DNA of 64,000 nt from Sternotherus odoratus (lineage: Eukaryota > Chordata > Testudines > Kinosternidae). Shown piece by piece: positions 1-9,549 of this stretch. Positions within the stretch are counted from its first letter, which is position 1. The number at the start of each line of letters is the position of its first letter. Under the pieces are notes generated by a model. It was not told the DNA's origin. It ran no database searches and saw nothing but the letters and a program-made list of their open reading frames with translations. A program made the position numbers and the translations under genes. The DNA lies in contig JAVMKO010000020.1 of assembly GCA_032164245.1 (NCBI GenBank), positions 8,769,206 through 8,833,205 on the forward strand. Reading direction: 5' to 3'.

Positions 1-1260
1 GAGCATCCTCTTGCTCCTCCTTGGTGAGCAATAATAGATGGTGAACAAAACTTCCATTGGTTTTTGCTTTGTAAAACCAAGTGAGGGTCTGGCAGGGACA
101 ATTCTGTTCAACTCTCAATACATTTCATGTATAATGTTTGATAAGAGCCATGCGGTTGAGTATAGAAGTGGTGGTCTTTTCATTTAAAAGTTAAGGGCTA
201 AATTTTGCCTTCTGTAGTACAGGCGAGATTCTAGTTGCAAGACAATTCATGAAGGCCCTTGACTCCCTACAAGACACTTGTATAAGCTAGTGTCAGGCTC
301 ACAATTTAGAGCAGCCCCTGAGCTGTTGTAACCTTAGCCAGGGATTGAATTAGCTCCGTGCATCCCCGGGATCAGAAAGACATGTTGCCTCCCCTGTCCA
401 CCTCAGCAGCGGTGAAGGAATAAACGCCTCACTGTGTCTGCACCTGTCCAACACAGGCAGTGTTCAACCACTGCTCCTCAGTTGGTACATTTCCTCCTTT
501 CACCCTGGCCTGCTCTGTGCAGCTTTAGTTTCATACTTGAATGGAGACCTTATGGGGGAATTGAGCTGGGAGATGAAAATCATCTATTTTAACCCCCAAA
601 CTGCTTTTGAAAAGAACTGTTTTTTTTTCAAAGAGATTTAAAATCTTGTCTCCATGCACTAGGAGGAGAAGATGGTTGGGTTTTTTTAAATATGTTCAGT
701 TACTGCCAAATCTGCCTTATTCATCATGAATCCAGAGACCCACAAACCTCCCTATCTAATTCCCAAACTGGAAGGATTCTTTTTCTGAACATAGCCGTTG
801 GATTAAACCTCTGTTCTTTGGGTTCGAATAAATATTCTATTGGGATTGGTCTGTGTTGTGCTGTGCTTTCATGTGCTTGATTGGCATTCACTGTTTGTGA
901 AGAATGGCAGTTACTAGTCCCCATTGTTATGCCTTTGCATCTAGCAGCTGAGATGCGTTCATGAATACATTCCCTCCCAAATGAATAGAGCGCTTCTTTT
1001 TACTCCCCTTCTGCTACACGGATTCAAGGCCGCATACTTATTCAGCTCCGTACCATAAGAGCAACATCGGGTAGAGCCATTTGTAGCATAAATGTCACTT
1101 CCATCTTATTGATTTGGTATGAATCCTTTGGCTGTGTAGGTATGGATATGGCGCAAGATTATAAATTGCTTGCCAAGAGGCAGCAGGAAGACCTTGCACT
1201 GGTGCTGGGAATGCTAGAGAGCATTTGTGTTGCGTTGACCCTGGGTTAGATGCTTTCCTG
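1..1260. other. Spacer without recognised gene
   Basis: I see no exon, RNA gene or confident repeat. Around 190-240 there is a weak match to the short inverted-repeat elements that are common elsewhere in the window (a start resembling AGGGCTAAATTTTGCC), but no opposing end. Open frames here are at most about 66 codons and overlap on both strands, as expected by chance. Confidence 0.6.
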
Positions 1261-1261
1261 A

Positions 1262-1415
1262 AGAGGCAGTGTGGAATAGGATACCGGATTAGGTTTCAGG
1301 AAATCTGGATTCTCGTCCTAATGCTGCTACTGATCTGCTGTGCAAATTTAGGCAAGTCACTTCCCTACTCCATTTTTAACTGTACATCATGCTTTGGGGC
1401 CCCAATTCTCTGAAA
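1262..1415 (+). repeat. MIR-like tRNA-derived SINE
   Basis: The stretch runs in the usual MIR order: a tRNA-like head with GGCAGTGTGGAATAGGATA, a middle that asks for a sequence like GGATTCTCGTCCTAATGCTGC, then the core region with GGCAAGTCACTTCCCT. The canonical CTCAGTTTCC block is decayed. MIR-type SINEs are ancient non-autonomous retroposons mobilised by L2-type LINEs. It is followed within 25 bases by a second copy in the same direction. Confidence 0.6.
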
Positions 1416-1436
1416 GCATGGCTCAATCATTGGTCT

Positions 1437-1690
1437 GACATGCAGGAGACTTGGGTTTACGTCTCTCTTCCACCACAGGCTTCCTGTGTAACCTTGGATA
1501 AATTACTTGGGCCCAGATGCTAAAAGGTATTTAGGGCAGCAGCGGGAATTAGGCTCCTACATAGCTTTGGCCACCTGGGGCTTGATTTTTCTGGGCCTTG
1601 GTTTCCCATCTGTAAAATGGGGATAATGGTACTTGGTTACCTTCTGAAGATAAATTATAAATTATGCCCCTCAGTACTTGTGTAAAATTT
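1437..1690 (+). repeat. MIR-like SINE interrupted by an inverted-repeat insert
   Basis: The SINE core (ACTTGGGTTTACGTCTCTC, then GTGTAACCTTGGATAAATTAC) stops near 1508 and resumes near 1592 with CTTGGTTTCCCATCTGTAAA and GGGGATAATGGTA. The 85-base interruption starts GGGCCCAGATGCTAAAAGG and ends CTTGATTTTTCTGGGCC, which are imperfect inverted repeats of each other. This fits a small palindromic DNA element landing in the SINE. The SINE itself contains a CTGGGCC-like word at this point, so the exact right boundary is ambiguous. Confidence 0.55.
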
Positions 1691-3378
1691 GCTAATCAGA
1701 GGTTCAAATGATCAAGCGTGGTGAAATACAGCCACTTCCTCTCCCTCATCCCTCTCACAAACTGATGAACGGTAGCATTGTCATCACTTACATTGTGAGA
1801 GCACCTAGGCTCTGACAGGTAGGGGCCCTTTTGTATTAGGCCCTGTAAAAACATATTTAAAGGGATAGTCTCTCTATTTATGTGTATTTATGATGCCTTG
1901 AGGTCCCAACCTAGTGTCCTAGCCATTGAATTTATAACCTATGCAATATTACTGGGCCATATTTATTCATGGTGTAAGGTCACTGAACTCAGTGGAGTAA
2001 ATTTGGCCCATTGATCCCAGTGGGGTTCTAACATGAACTAGTCAGACAGAATTCAACTCCGGCAACTTATAAGTTACTATAGGTAGTGATGGGCGAACTA
2101 ACGGTCATATATCACTAAAGAATATAATAGGCTGCTACTAAATCAGCAAAATAGTTAAGCATTATAGTTAAACTTAACTTGAAGCGTAGTCTTTATGCTT
2201 TCCTGAACTGAGGTGGACTTAGATAGATGTATAAAGAGAAGAACTTAACTGTTTTCAAGCTTCAATGCAGAAAACACACATATTGAATGAGTTTGCCATG
2301 CACTCCCTAGGGTAGGGTAAAAGAACATTGGCAGAGCACTATGGCATGAAGCTGGACTCATGTTGAATCTGTTCTCTGAATAAACAGGGAATTTCTCTCT
2401 CTCTCTCTCTGGGGCCCTTTTCACAAGGGCGACACATACAAGAAATGTTTAGCGAGCGAAAAGATAAATGAGGAAACAGACTTGTGTGAACTTCTTCAGC
2501 TCAAACATTGAACCTCCCGCTTTGTGTGACGGATGTTGTTAATCTAGGAGGACAGTGTGTTTATATTATCAGCTAGTTTTCAGGCCTCGGACCATGCCAC
2601 GTCTAATCGTCCTGCAGGCGCGTACGCATCGGATCAGAATTAAACCAAGCAAGCTGCAGAAACCCTCAGCCAAAAGCACAAACACATTCTTCCAGGTTGA
2701 AACTGAAACCTGAGGGCAACTATTTGCGATCCTTGGTGAATTCCCCCTCACCCCCATGCAGAGGACCTACGCATCCCACTAAAGACCTATTTTGAGGATT
2801 TATGTTGTGTGTGGCCTTGTGCTGGTCATAGGTACAGCGGTGAGCAATGTTTCCCCTAATTTTTCCCACACGCAGAATGAATTGCAATAAGGTACACAAA
2901 TGGTGAAGTCAGAGCTGCAAAGAAGCAGCTTTAATTTGTGCCAGGCAGTCTCCATTCGAGAGACCTAAAGCCACAGGAAGCTATAGAATATATCCACCTT
3001 TATTGAAGATGGTGAGACATCCCTTTGTTGTCAGGCAGCTCTCTCTCTTTTGTGTATCTGTGTGAAAACAATCAAGGAGAACAGTCGGGAGCTGAATTTC
3101 TTGTAGATTAAATTGGAAGACTGTTTCTGACCCCATAAATCCTTGCCTTGCAGTTGCTACTTAGAAGATGTGAAGGGCCCTAGCATTTATAGAGATTAAT
3201 TATGCGGGAACAGATTTTGTAAAATCCACTGGAATTCTGCACCCTGCTGTATACCACACACTTAACGGAGCAGCTAGAGCTTCCATAATGAGTCTCCCAT
3301 GGACTCCTACAGTTATCACAACACAGCAGATAGAAATAGAGCCTGCTGTGCAGGGACATGTCAGAGGGCTTCTCATTG
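1690..3378. other. Spacer with a short TC microsatellite
   Basis: No gene or confident repeat seen. A pure (TC)n run lies at about 2395-2410. The segment 1975-2030 carries a phrase (CAGTGGAGTAAATTTGGCCC) related to small palindromic elements elsewhere, but without a partner arm. Frames at 2569-2757 and 3200-3445 on the minus strand show no domain I recognise. Confidence 0.55.
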
Positions 3379-3608
3379 GGCTAGACCAGTGGTTCCCAAA
3401 CTTTAACAACCTGTGACCCCCTTTCACTAAACTGTCAAGTCTCATGAAGCCCCCCCTGCAAATGAATATTTCAGGGATTTTCTCCTTTACCTGAGTATAA
3501 ATGATAAAAACATGATCTCTGTTTTTATGACATGCTTATTATTATTTATCACTAGCTGAAATACCCGGTGTTGCTCGGAGTATTTGTAATTGGAAACTGG
3601 GATGTTGC

Positions 3609-3797
3609 TCAGGTATTTTCCTTTAATCTTCTTTGGCGTTGTTCGGCTGTTTCTGTGGCCCTGGATTGATAATTTCGTATTCTATTATTATGTAGCCGTT
3701 TCTCATGTTGTTCAGAAATCTCATTTTGTCTTATTAATTTCATTCTCTTGCATTTAGGTGTGGTTTCTCCGATACATTTTCGCTTTTTACACGGCAT
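3609..3797 (-). pseudogene. N-terminal remnant of a Helitron Rep/helicase protein
   Basis: This 62-codon frame is very basic, starts MPCKKRKCIGETTPKCKRM, and carries two spaced copies of a motif of the form EQxEKRL / EQRQRRL (residues about 28-34 and 52-58) with RNYQSRATETAEQ between. Repeated R-x-x-ET-x-EQR-x-x-RL units are what I know from the N-terminal region of vertebrate and insect Helitron proteins. The Rep HUH nuclease and PIF1-like helicase domains are absent; a stop and then the 3' hairpin follow about 30 bases downstream. It is therefore the first part of the gene fused to the 3' end by internal deletion. Not expected to make a working protein. Confidence 0.6.
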
Positions 3798-4111
3798 AAT
3801 GAATAGGGTTCATTTTAAGAAAAACACAGTGTACTTAATTATGTTTGCGCTACACAACACTAAGCTCTCTGGTTATCTGTATTATTACATCATAACTATG
3901 TCACAGACAACAGCATGTGTTAACCTGCTGTCCAGATGATGTTATGTGAGCTGTGTAGTTGATGTTAATGGGCTTTACATAATTTCACCCCTAGGGGGTG
4001 TAAGAGGTGAGATTTTAAATTTTTTTGATTCCTACCCTGATTAGGACCCTAAAGCCTATAACTGTACCAAATTTCAAGTCTCTAGCTCAAACGGTGTGGA
4101 AGTAGTAAGGG

Positions 4112-4112
<1 letters not shown>

Positions 4113-4148
<36 letters not shown>
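4113..4148. repeat. (CA)n microsatellite
   Basis: About 18 uninterrupted AC dinucleotides, located inside the Helitron near its 5' end. Likely polymorphic. Confidence 0.97.
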
Positions 4149-4149
<1 letters not shown>

Positions 4150-4870
4150 ATTTGACATATATATATAGATTACAGTATTTTTATTACATTATGAAAATGG
4201 TAACACTCTTTCAAAATATCACTTTGAATAAGCCTATTATAAGACAAGGTTCCTATGTTTCATCAAGGAGTATCAGATGTGAAACAATAGGAAGGGATTT
4301 AAGAAGCCAACTCAGAGTTCCTCCTACACACGCATTTAAGTCTCGAGCAGTCCAGTCAAACAACGCACATTACAACACAGCTGAAACTTGTTCGCCATCA
4401 TTTTAAAAACAACACTAGTGGCCTATTTAATTTTAAAAACAGCAACAAATATCCACCTCCCTTTCCAGTTCTTATAAGGAGTCTTGACATTTAAACCCCC
4501 TCAGTGTGAGAGCGATGCTTGCTTTGATCTGCTTAGCTCTTGGAAGTCCAGGGGCTCTGGGCTACCAGCCCCGTTCCGCCCGGGATCCCTAGCTCTGTCT
4601 CCCATTAGGGATTTTTCCCCCCGAGAACCCCCTGTAATGTTTCGCAAACCCACAGGGGTTCACAAACCTCAGTTTGGGAACCACTGGGCTAGACAAAAAG
4701 TATGTAGCGTTACAGGATTTAGCCCATGGATTTAAAAAACAAAACCAACAACAACAACGAAAACAACACAGCACTGAGGCTCAGAGGCCTGGTCAGCTGA
4801 GACAAACTTGTGAAACTCAGACTGGGGGTGGGGGGGCTGTGAAATTGCAGTTCAAATGCTCAGACTGGAA

Positions 4871-4887
4871 CCCCCCCCCCCCCCCCC
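4871..4887. repeat. Poly-C run
   Basis: Seventeen consecutive C, next to other G- or C-rich short runs. Length is prone to both real slippage and sequencing error. Confidence 0.95.
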
Positions 4888-4924
4888 GCCCTCCTGCAAT
4901 ATCTGAGCCCGAAATCCAATGAGA

Positions 4925-5005
4925 GTCTGAATGTCTACATGGCAATTGTACAGCCACGCAGCCTGGGTCCAGTCCTGTCTGTTTTATCGCAATGTAGACA
5001 GCCTT
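4925..5005. mobile_element. Short inverted-repeat element (MITE)
   Basis: About 80 bases bounded by GTCTACATGGC on the left and GCAATGTAGAC on the right, i.e. inverted GTCTACAT termini. The same GTCTACA word ends the larger PIF/Harbinger-like elements at 56.2, 58.5 and 61.9 kb, so I place it in that general group. No clear target duplication was read. Confidence 0.5.
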
Positions 5006-5401
5006 TGTGTCCAGTTTAGGAAGGCAAATGTGATCTGATGCCTACTTTTAGTAGGAGCAGGGGACAAAGCCAACACCCCAGTAAGATGCCGGCTGGCACT
5101 ACACTAGTAGAGGTGCTAAATTTTAAGGAGAGATGCAGGTTCTTGGTTTGCTAATTGTGTACACTAAAGATCCAGTGGCCCATTTCACAAGACAAGAGCT
5201 GCCTTATCCAGTGCCCTGTTCAAGTCAATTTGGTAGGGTTATGTAGATAAATATAATCTAAATCTTAAAGCATTTTACAACCATTGCGAGAAAGGTAATC
5301 AACCAATCCAAACCCCCTCTGCATGCCCAACTGGCAGAAGAACATTTCACAGATTAGAGTTCACAGTCTGTCCCAAACTACTGTTTGGTGTTGCTATGAT
5401 G

Positions 5402-5565
5402 TAGAGTTTAAGGCCAAAAGGGACCGCCAGCTCCCCTAACCCGATTTCCTTCATATCACAGGCATCTAAACACAATCCCCTACAAGACCAATGGCCAGAA
5501 TCAGACCAAAGTATGACACCTCGCAGGAGCCTAAATTGTTAATTATTTAAAGTCTGCCACATTCC
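5402..5565 (-). mobile_element. CR1 LINE 3' fragment (divergent)
   Basis: Contains TTTAAGGCCAAAAGGGACC, then AGAATCAGACCAAAGTATGA and GAGCCTAAATTGTTAATT. The same order of words occurs at 51785-51935, which shows a shared family. It corresponds to the reverse complement of the CR1 3' untranslated end (the family consensus carries a 'ggcCAGAAGGGAcc' block on this strand). Too decayed for a precise boundary. Confidence 0.5.
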
Positions 5566-7445
5566 CCAGTTTTCATCTGGTTTGGACTGGAACCATAAAA
5601 TGTAAATCATCGCTGACCAAAAAGTCAAGCAGTAATGACACAATAATATATTTCCAGAGAAAATTGAACTCTGAAGATTGCACTACTTTTATTCAATTTA
5701 TCCCTGACTTCAGTCCTTTCACACTCTCCTACTGACAGTGTCTCTTTCATTCATCTGAGCTTGATAAATTGATTTATTAGCACTTGGTACTTACCCTGAT
5801 CGCTTTAACTCCATCACAACACACCCTATTATGACCAAGTCAGGTTTAAAGGCAATTTGGAAGTAAATGAGTTTGACAGCATTTGGATGAGCATCCAGTA
5901 GACTTTCTTTGACAGGTTCGAGGGGAAAGAAGTCCTACACAATGTTACAATTAGACAGAGGTTATAACAGCAATATTTCTTCGGTGCCAATATTTGTAAG
6001 AGTTGTAATCTACTGACAACACTAAGGGAAACTCAATGGGAAGGTTTTCCATTGACTTCCATGGGCTTGGGACCAGGCTGTAAATATATATTACACATTT
6101 ATCAGCCATAAATTACTGCCCATCTCTCACTTTACCGATATCCTTCAAGATATTCCATTATTTTGTTTTGTTTGCAGAATTCCAATTGTACATTGATTGG
6201 ACTGATGACTGATGTTTGATTATTTGTATTACAAGAGCATCGAGAGGCCCGGACCTAGCTCAGGACTCCATTGTGGTGGTGCTGTACAAAAACACAGCGA
6301 GAAGCAGCCCCAGCCTCTGAGTTTATAGTCTAGATGTCTCTTAAACCATTGCTGGAAGGACACTGATATACTTAGACAATATGAGCGGGCCCCTTGTGAA
6401 GTTAACGCTAATACCCAATCATCATCTTGCGTTTACTGCATCTACTATCTTTCATCTACCTCAGAGCACCTGAAAATCTTGCACATTAACTATGTACGTG
6501 CATTATTTTTGTACCTATATAAAAAGTATATGCATTGTAGCACTGTTCAGAGAATTTACTGAGATCAGGGCCCCATGTGCTGGGTTCTGATTCGTTACGT
6601 CATAAGAGGCATCCTGGCTTCACAGAGATTAGTTTTTGGACTGTAATCTGTTGGTTGTGTGTAGCTGCATCTTTTGTGAACAAATGTCTTGGAAAAATGT
6701 GGCCTTTGGGGACAAAAATCATGATGTCCTTCAATGTGGTCCATTTGAGAGGCATGCGCTGCAGTTTTATTTTTAGCTCAAACACCACAGGGCTATTATG
6801 TAGAATGGATTTCATGCCAGCGTGGGAGAGAGAGAGAGCGGGTAGAAAGTTGAGCTCAGCTGGTGGCAGGAATCGGTATAGCGGCTGCCTGCAGCTGTCA
6901 GCGGTGTTCTTATCCCCCGGTGACTTGACACAAAATTGACCTAAATCAAATTGATCGGTCAACAAATCAGACTGAATTGATGTGACTGGGTCTAATTCCC
7001 CGAGGGCGGCCCATCAGCCAAACTCAGACAATGAAGTAAAAATATATTCAACTGTTATTGCTATAGGGCTAGGAAATTTAACTCAACGAACTAGCCTCCC
7101 AGCCTGACCCTGTTTTGGGCAATAAGGGGTAACCCATCAACTAGAAAAATTACACTGCTACCACAAGTTACGCACATAGCTAGTGGTCACCAGCAGCAAA
7201 GATGTAGACACTGGAAGTGGGGCAGTTTTTCCATAAAAATCTTAATAAGGACCAAAACAGAAACCATCCAATTTTGATTAAAAATGGCAGAAATCTTATA
7301 AATGCAGTTGATAGTGCACCTATATAGTCAAAATAGTACCCTGTGTGAAATATTTAGCCCCAGGTGATACATTTTATGCATTTTCCTGTAGTTTGTTTGC
7401 CTTTGGTTAAAGCAAAAGTCTGTAGTCACATGACAGCATGAACTT
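5566..7445. other. Mostly unrecognised spacer with two minor repeats
   Basis: Two small pieces can be named: a palindromic fragment near 6018-6082 (CCATTGACTTCCATGGGC type) and a decayed piece of an ancient amniote repeat at 6240-6335 (see next entry). Two frames of 120 and 121 codons overlap on opposite strands at 6577-6965; neither has a domain I recognise. Otherwise I see nothing. Confidence 0.5.
6240..6335 (+). repeat. Ancient amniote interspersed repeat fragment
   Basis: Contains GGACTCCATTGTGGTGG, GCTGTACAAAAACACAG and GAGTTTATAGTCTA in the order seen also at 36885-36985 and 41620-41765. In the family these words read as 'accccattgtgctagg...ctgtacaaacaca...gagcttacaatct'. Its LINE/SINE class is not certain to me. 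Confidence 0.5.
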
Positions 7446-7540
7446 AATCATAGGACTGGAAGAGACCTCCGAGCAGTCATCTAGTCCAGTCCCCTACACT
7501 TATGGCAGGACTAGGTATTATCCAGAACAGACCTTGTTTC
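7446..7540 (-). mobile_element. CR1 LINE 3' end fragment
   Basis: Shows CATAGGACTGGAAGAGACCT, CATCTAGTCCAGTCCCCT and ATGGCAGGACTAGGTATTAT, the reverse complement of the 3' end of a CR1 subfamily. Only the terminal ~95 bases are present, typical of heavy 5' truncation. Confidence 0.75.
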
Positions 7541-7808
7541 TACCGTGGAAGACATGAAAATATTTCTCATTATTTGTAGAGTGGACTGATTTGGGAAATA
7601 TTTTTCCCTGCGTATTTTTATGAAGATAAGACTCCTAGCCCCTAATTATAAAATATATTTTGATGTCTACTTGACTGGAGACATAAGTCTAAAGCACACA
7701 TAGTAAAACTGTAATTACCTTCTTACTATCACTGAATACAGTGACACTACGTGTAATCCGATTATACAACCGTAATGATTCCTTGTAGAAGGGCTGCAGA
7801 ATCTCTCT

Positions 7809-7874
7809 TATGAATGTATCGTGCATAACAAAGCATATACACTTATGCTTTGTTAAGCATATGATACATTCATA
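7809..7874. repeat. 66-bp imperfect palindrome
   Basis: The outer arms TATGAATGTATC and GATACATTCATA are exact inverted repeats, and inside them AACAAAGCAT pairs with ATGCTTTGTT. The loop is only a few bases. It could fold as a cruciform or hairpin, or be a tiny MITE; I did not recognise a family. Confidence 0.8.
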
Positions 7875-8114
7875 TCTAACAGATTGCCAGCTCAGGCTAG
7901 AGTAATAGGGCAATTCGCTTGTGTTATGAATAGCAAAGAAATGTTAAAAGGTGTGTGTTCAAGCCAATTTCCTTGTTAGAGTAGATCAAAAAGAGATGTT
8001 GTATTGTTTTGCCTATCTGTATTCTGCTGTCTGCTATCACATTACATCTAGCTACATTATATATACCCTGTACTTATATTAACCCTAGAGATGTATTTAC
8101 TTGATGCTTAAAGT

Positions 8115-8234
8115 TAGGGTGACCAGATGTCCCAATTTTATAGGGACAGTCCCGATTTTAGGGAATTTTTCTTATATAGGCTATTACCCCGACACCCATC
8201 CCAATTTTTTCACAATTTCTATCTGGTCACCCTA
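8115..8234 (+). mobile_element. 120-bp hAT-type palindromic MITE, copy 1
   Basis: Starts TAGGGTGACCAGAT and ends ATCTGGTCACCCTA, exact 14-bp inverted termini. The flanks are CTTAAAGT (8107-8114) and CTTAAACT (8235-8242), an 8-bp duplication with one difference, which fits hAT transposition. The body carries GTCCC(G/A)ATTTTATAGGGAC and TTTCTTATATAGGCT, shared with copies at 13.8, 51.1 and 51.6 kb. No coding capacity. Confidence 0.9.
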
Positions 8235-8261
8235 CTTAAACTTCATGAAAACTAATGAAAG

Positions 8262-8379
8262 TGGGCTATAGTCCACGAAAGCTTATGCTGAAATAAACTG
8301 GTTAGTCTCTAAGGTGCTACAACTATTCCTCGCTTTCTTTACGGATACAGACTTAACACGGCTGCTATTCTTGAACCTG
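8262..8379 (+). mobile_element. Penelope-like element fragment, 5'-truncated
   Basis: Contains CCACGAAAGCTTATGCTG, GGTTAGTCTCTAAGGTGCTA and GGATACAGACTTAACACGGC, the order of the turtle Penelope-like repeat also seen at 46.3 and 50.0 kb. A 9-bp direct repeat TAATGAAAG at 8253-8261 and 8380-8388 marks both ends, so the copy begins inside what would be stem II of the hammerhead-like motif. The upstream CTAATGA that mimics a hammerhead box is thus target sequence, not element. Confidence 0.7.
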
Positions 8380-8530
8380 TAATGAAAGATTGTTTGAATT
8401 GTTGTAACTAAACGCATTATGTAAATATCTGTAATGGGAGTGGAGGTTTGGAACTGTAAATGAAGCAGCATGCTAACTTCAAAACAATGGGTTATTGTGT
8501 TGAAGGATGGGAAATCCACACACCTGGGCT

Positions 8531-8813
8531 CAATGGTGGATTAACCTATAAGCAATAAAAGCACGTGCTTAGCACCCCAAGAGAAAAGGGGCCCCAAACA
8601 ACAACAAAAAATGGTTACAAAATTACAAGTTTGCACGGCCTTAAATTAAAAAAAGTCTCAATTAACGTCTTGGGCTCCCAAAAATCCCCCAATGTTGCGT
8701 CGATTATACTTTGTGAGTAAAAGCTGAGTTGTGAATGGGGGTGAGAGTTGAAAGGGGGGCCCATTGCTTGCTTGGCTGTGCTTAGGGCCCCAGGAGCAAT
8801 TAATCCACCCCTG
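8531..8813. mobile_element. 283-bp hAT-type non-autonomous element
   Basis: Left end CAATGGTGGATTAA and right end TTAATCCACCCCTG are imperfect inverted repeats (CA(A/G)(T/G)GGTGGATTAA). An exact 8-bp duplication CCTGGGCT lies at 8523-8530 and 8814-8821. The interior has no recognisable reading frame and includes GGGGCCCCAAA and its opposing GGGCCC words. Confidence 0.85.
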
Positions 8814-8821
8814 CCTGGGCT

Positions 8822-9440
8822 GTGGTTAGTCAACAAAGGAAAAGCCTGTGTTGTGATGACGACACTTGCCAGATTGACTTCCGGGGAAGACAGCTGTAAA
8901 GAATGGATCTAGCTGTGGACTGGTGGATTCTGACCAGGTGGAATGCTGAGCGATTGGCCAGAGATCCCTAGAGCTACTCTAGGGAACCCGGAGATCCTCA
9001 TGAAAACCTAGCAGATTACTACATCTTGGCTATCATATTGGACCTACAAACGGTGACTGAGCTGTTACCTTCTTTAACCTCTCAATAACTCTCATTTGGT
9101 TTCCTTGGCTAACAAACCTTTAGTTAAGAAACTGGTCGTCAGGGTGCGATCCATGGTACCCACTGACCTGAGGTAAGTGACCGACCCTTTGCGGTTGGGG
9201 GTAACCTAATGGGAGATGATTTTTTTGTTTTCTTTTAATAACCTTTCATCACAAAAATCAGTTTGTCAGGGTTGTAAAGAAGGGGCCTAGGGGACTATCA
9301 TTGGTGCCATGGGAAGACTAATATAATAATTCTGGGGTGTACATTTGTTACAAGCGTGGTGAAATCTAATGATGGAATACACCTCCAGTTGGGGTGTCTG
9401 CCCTGTTTTCTGTGTGTCTGCTCTAAGCTTGGGCCTCTCC
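8822..9440 (+). repeat. LTR-like or unclassified interspersed repeat
   Basis: The segment reads like the end of an LTR: CCTTGGCTAACAAACCTTTA followed by GTTAAGAAACTGG. A similar GTTGGCTAATAAATCC phrase occurs at 61030 within another candidate. I see no TG/CA boundaries with a target duplication and no TATA/poly(A) pair, so this is a suggestion only. Confidence 0.25.
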
Positions 9441-9525
9441 ATTGTAAGTCATGTCAGACAGCGTGACAACCCCTACGTATAACTATTGAATGTCTAACAC
9501 AACAACCCTGCGAGCTATAATTACT

Positions 9526-9549
9526 AAAAAAAAAAAAAAAAAAAAAAAA
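9526..9549. repeat. Poly-A run
   Basis: Twenty-four A in a row. No retroposon body immediately upstream was recognised, so I do not assign it as a tail. Confidence 0.95.

Larger units (their letters stand above)
3552..4169 (-). mobile_element. Helitron (rolling-circle transposon), nested
   Basis: Read on the minus strand the element begins TCTATATATATATG and ends CAGCTAG. Helitrons begin with TC, end with CTRR and insert between A and T; here the flanking bases are A and T on the two sides, and removing 3552-4169 restores a continuous AT-rich host. Ten bases before the terminal CTAG is a short GC-rich hairpin (3562-3582, stem TACCCG with loop containing GCAAC), the Helitron terminator-type hairpin. 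A (CA)n tract and a coding remnant lie inside. At 618 bases it is far shorter than an autonomous copy. Confidence 0.8.
3387..4686. mobile_element. hAT-type non-autonomous DNA transposon, host of a Helitron
   Basis: The left end reads CAGTGGTTCCCAAAC and the right end reads GTTTGGGAACCACTG, exact inverted repeats of 15 bases. They are flanked by an exact 8-bp direct repeat GGCTAGAC at 3379-3386 and 4687-4694, the target duplication expected of a hAT transposase. Total length is 1300 bases, of which 618 are a later Helitron, so the original element was about 682 bases. I see no transposase coding sequence, so it depended on an autonomous relative. The pattern 'cagtggttc' at ends is well known in sauropsid hAT families. 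Confidence 0.88.

Noticed and set aside
3609..3797. Short host gene encoding a basic protein
   Set aside because: It lies inside a Helitron with clear ends, and its repeated EQR-x-x-RL text fits a Helitron protein start.
4113..4148. Z-DNA-forming regulatory element at the (CA)n tract
   Set aside because: The tract is part of the Helitron and nothing nearby suggests a promoter; it is treated as a simple microsatellite.
6577..6965. Two overlapping frames of 120 and 121 codons on opposite strands
   Set aside because: Neither has a recognisable domain, signal or repeat of codon-like periodicity, and opposite-strand overlap of similar length is typical of a chance stop-free patch.
8250..8290. 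Complete hammerhead ribozyme beginning with CTAATGA
   Set aside because: TAATGAAAG recurs at 8380-8388 as the target duplication, so the apparent conserved box is host sequence and the motif is cut at stem II.
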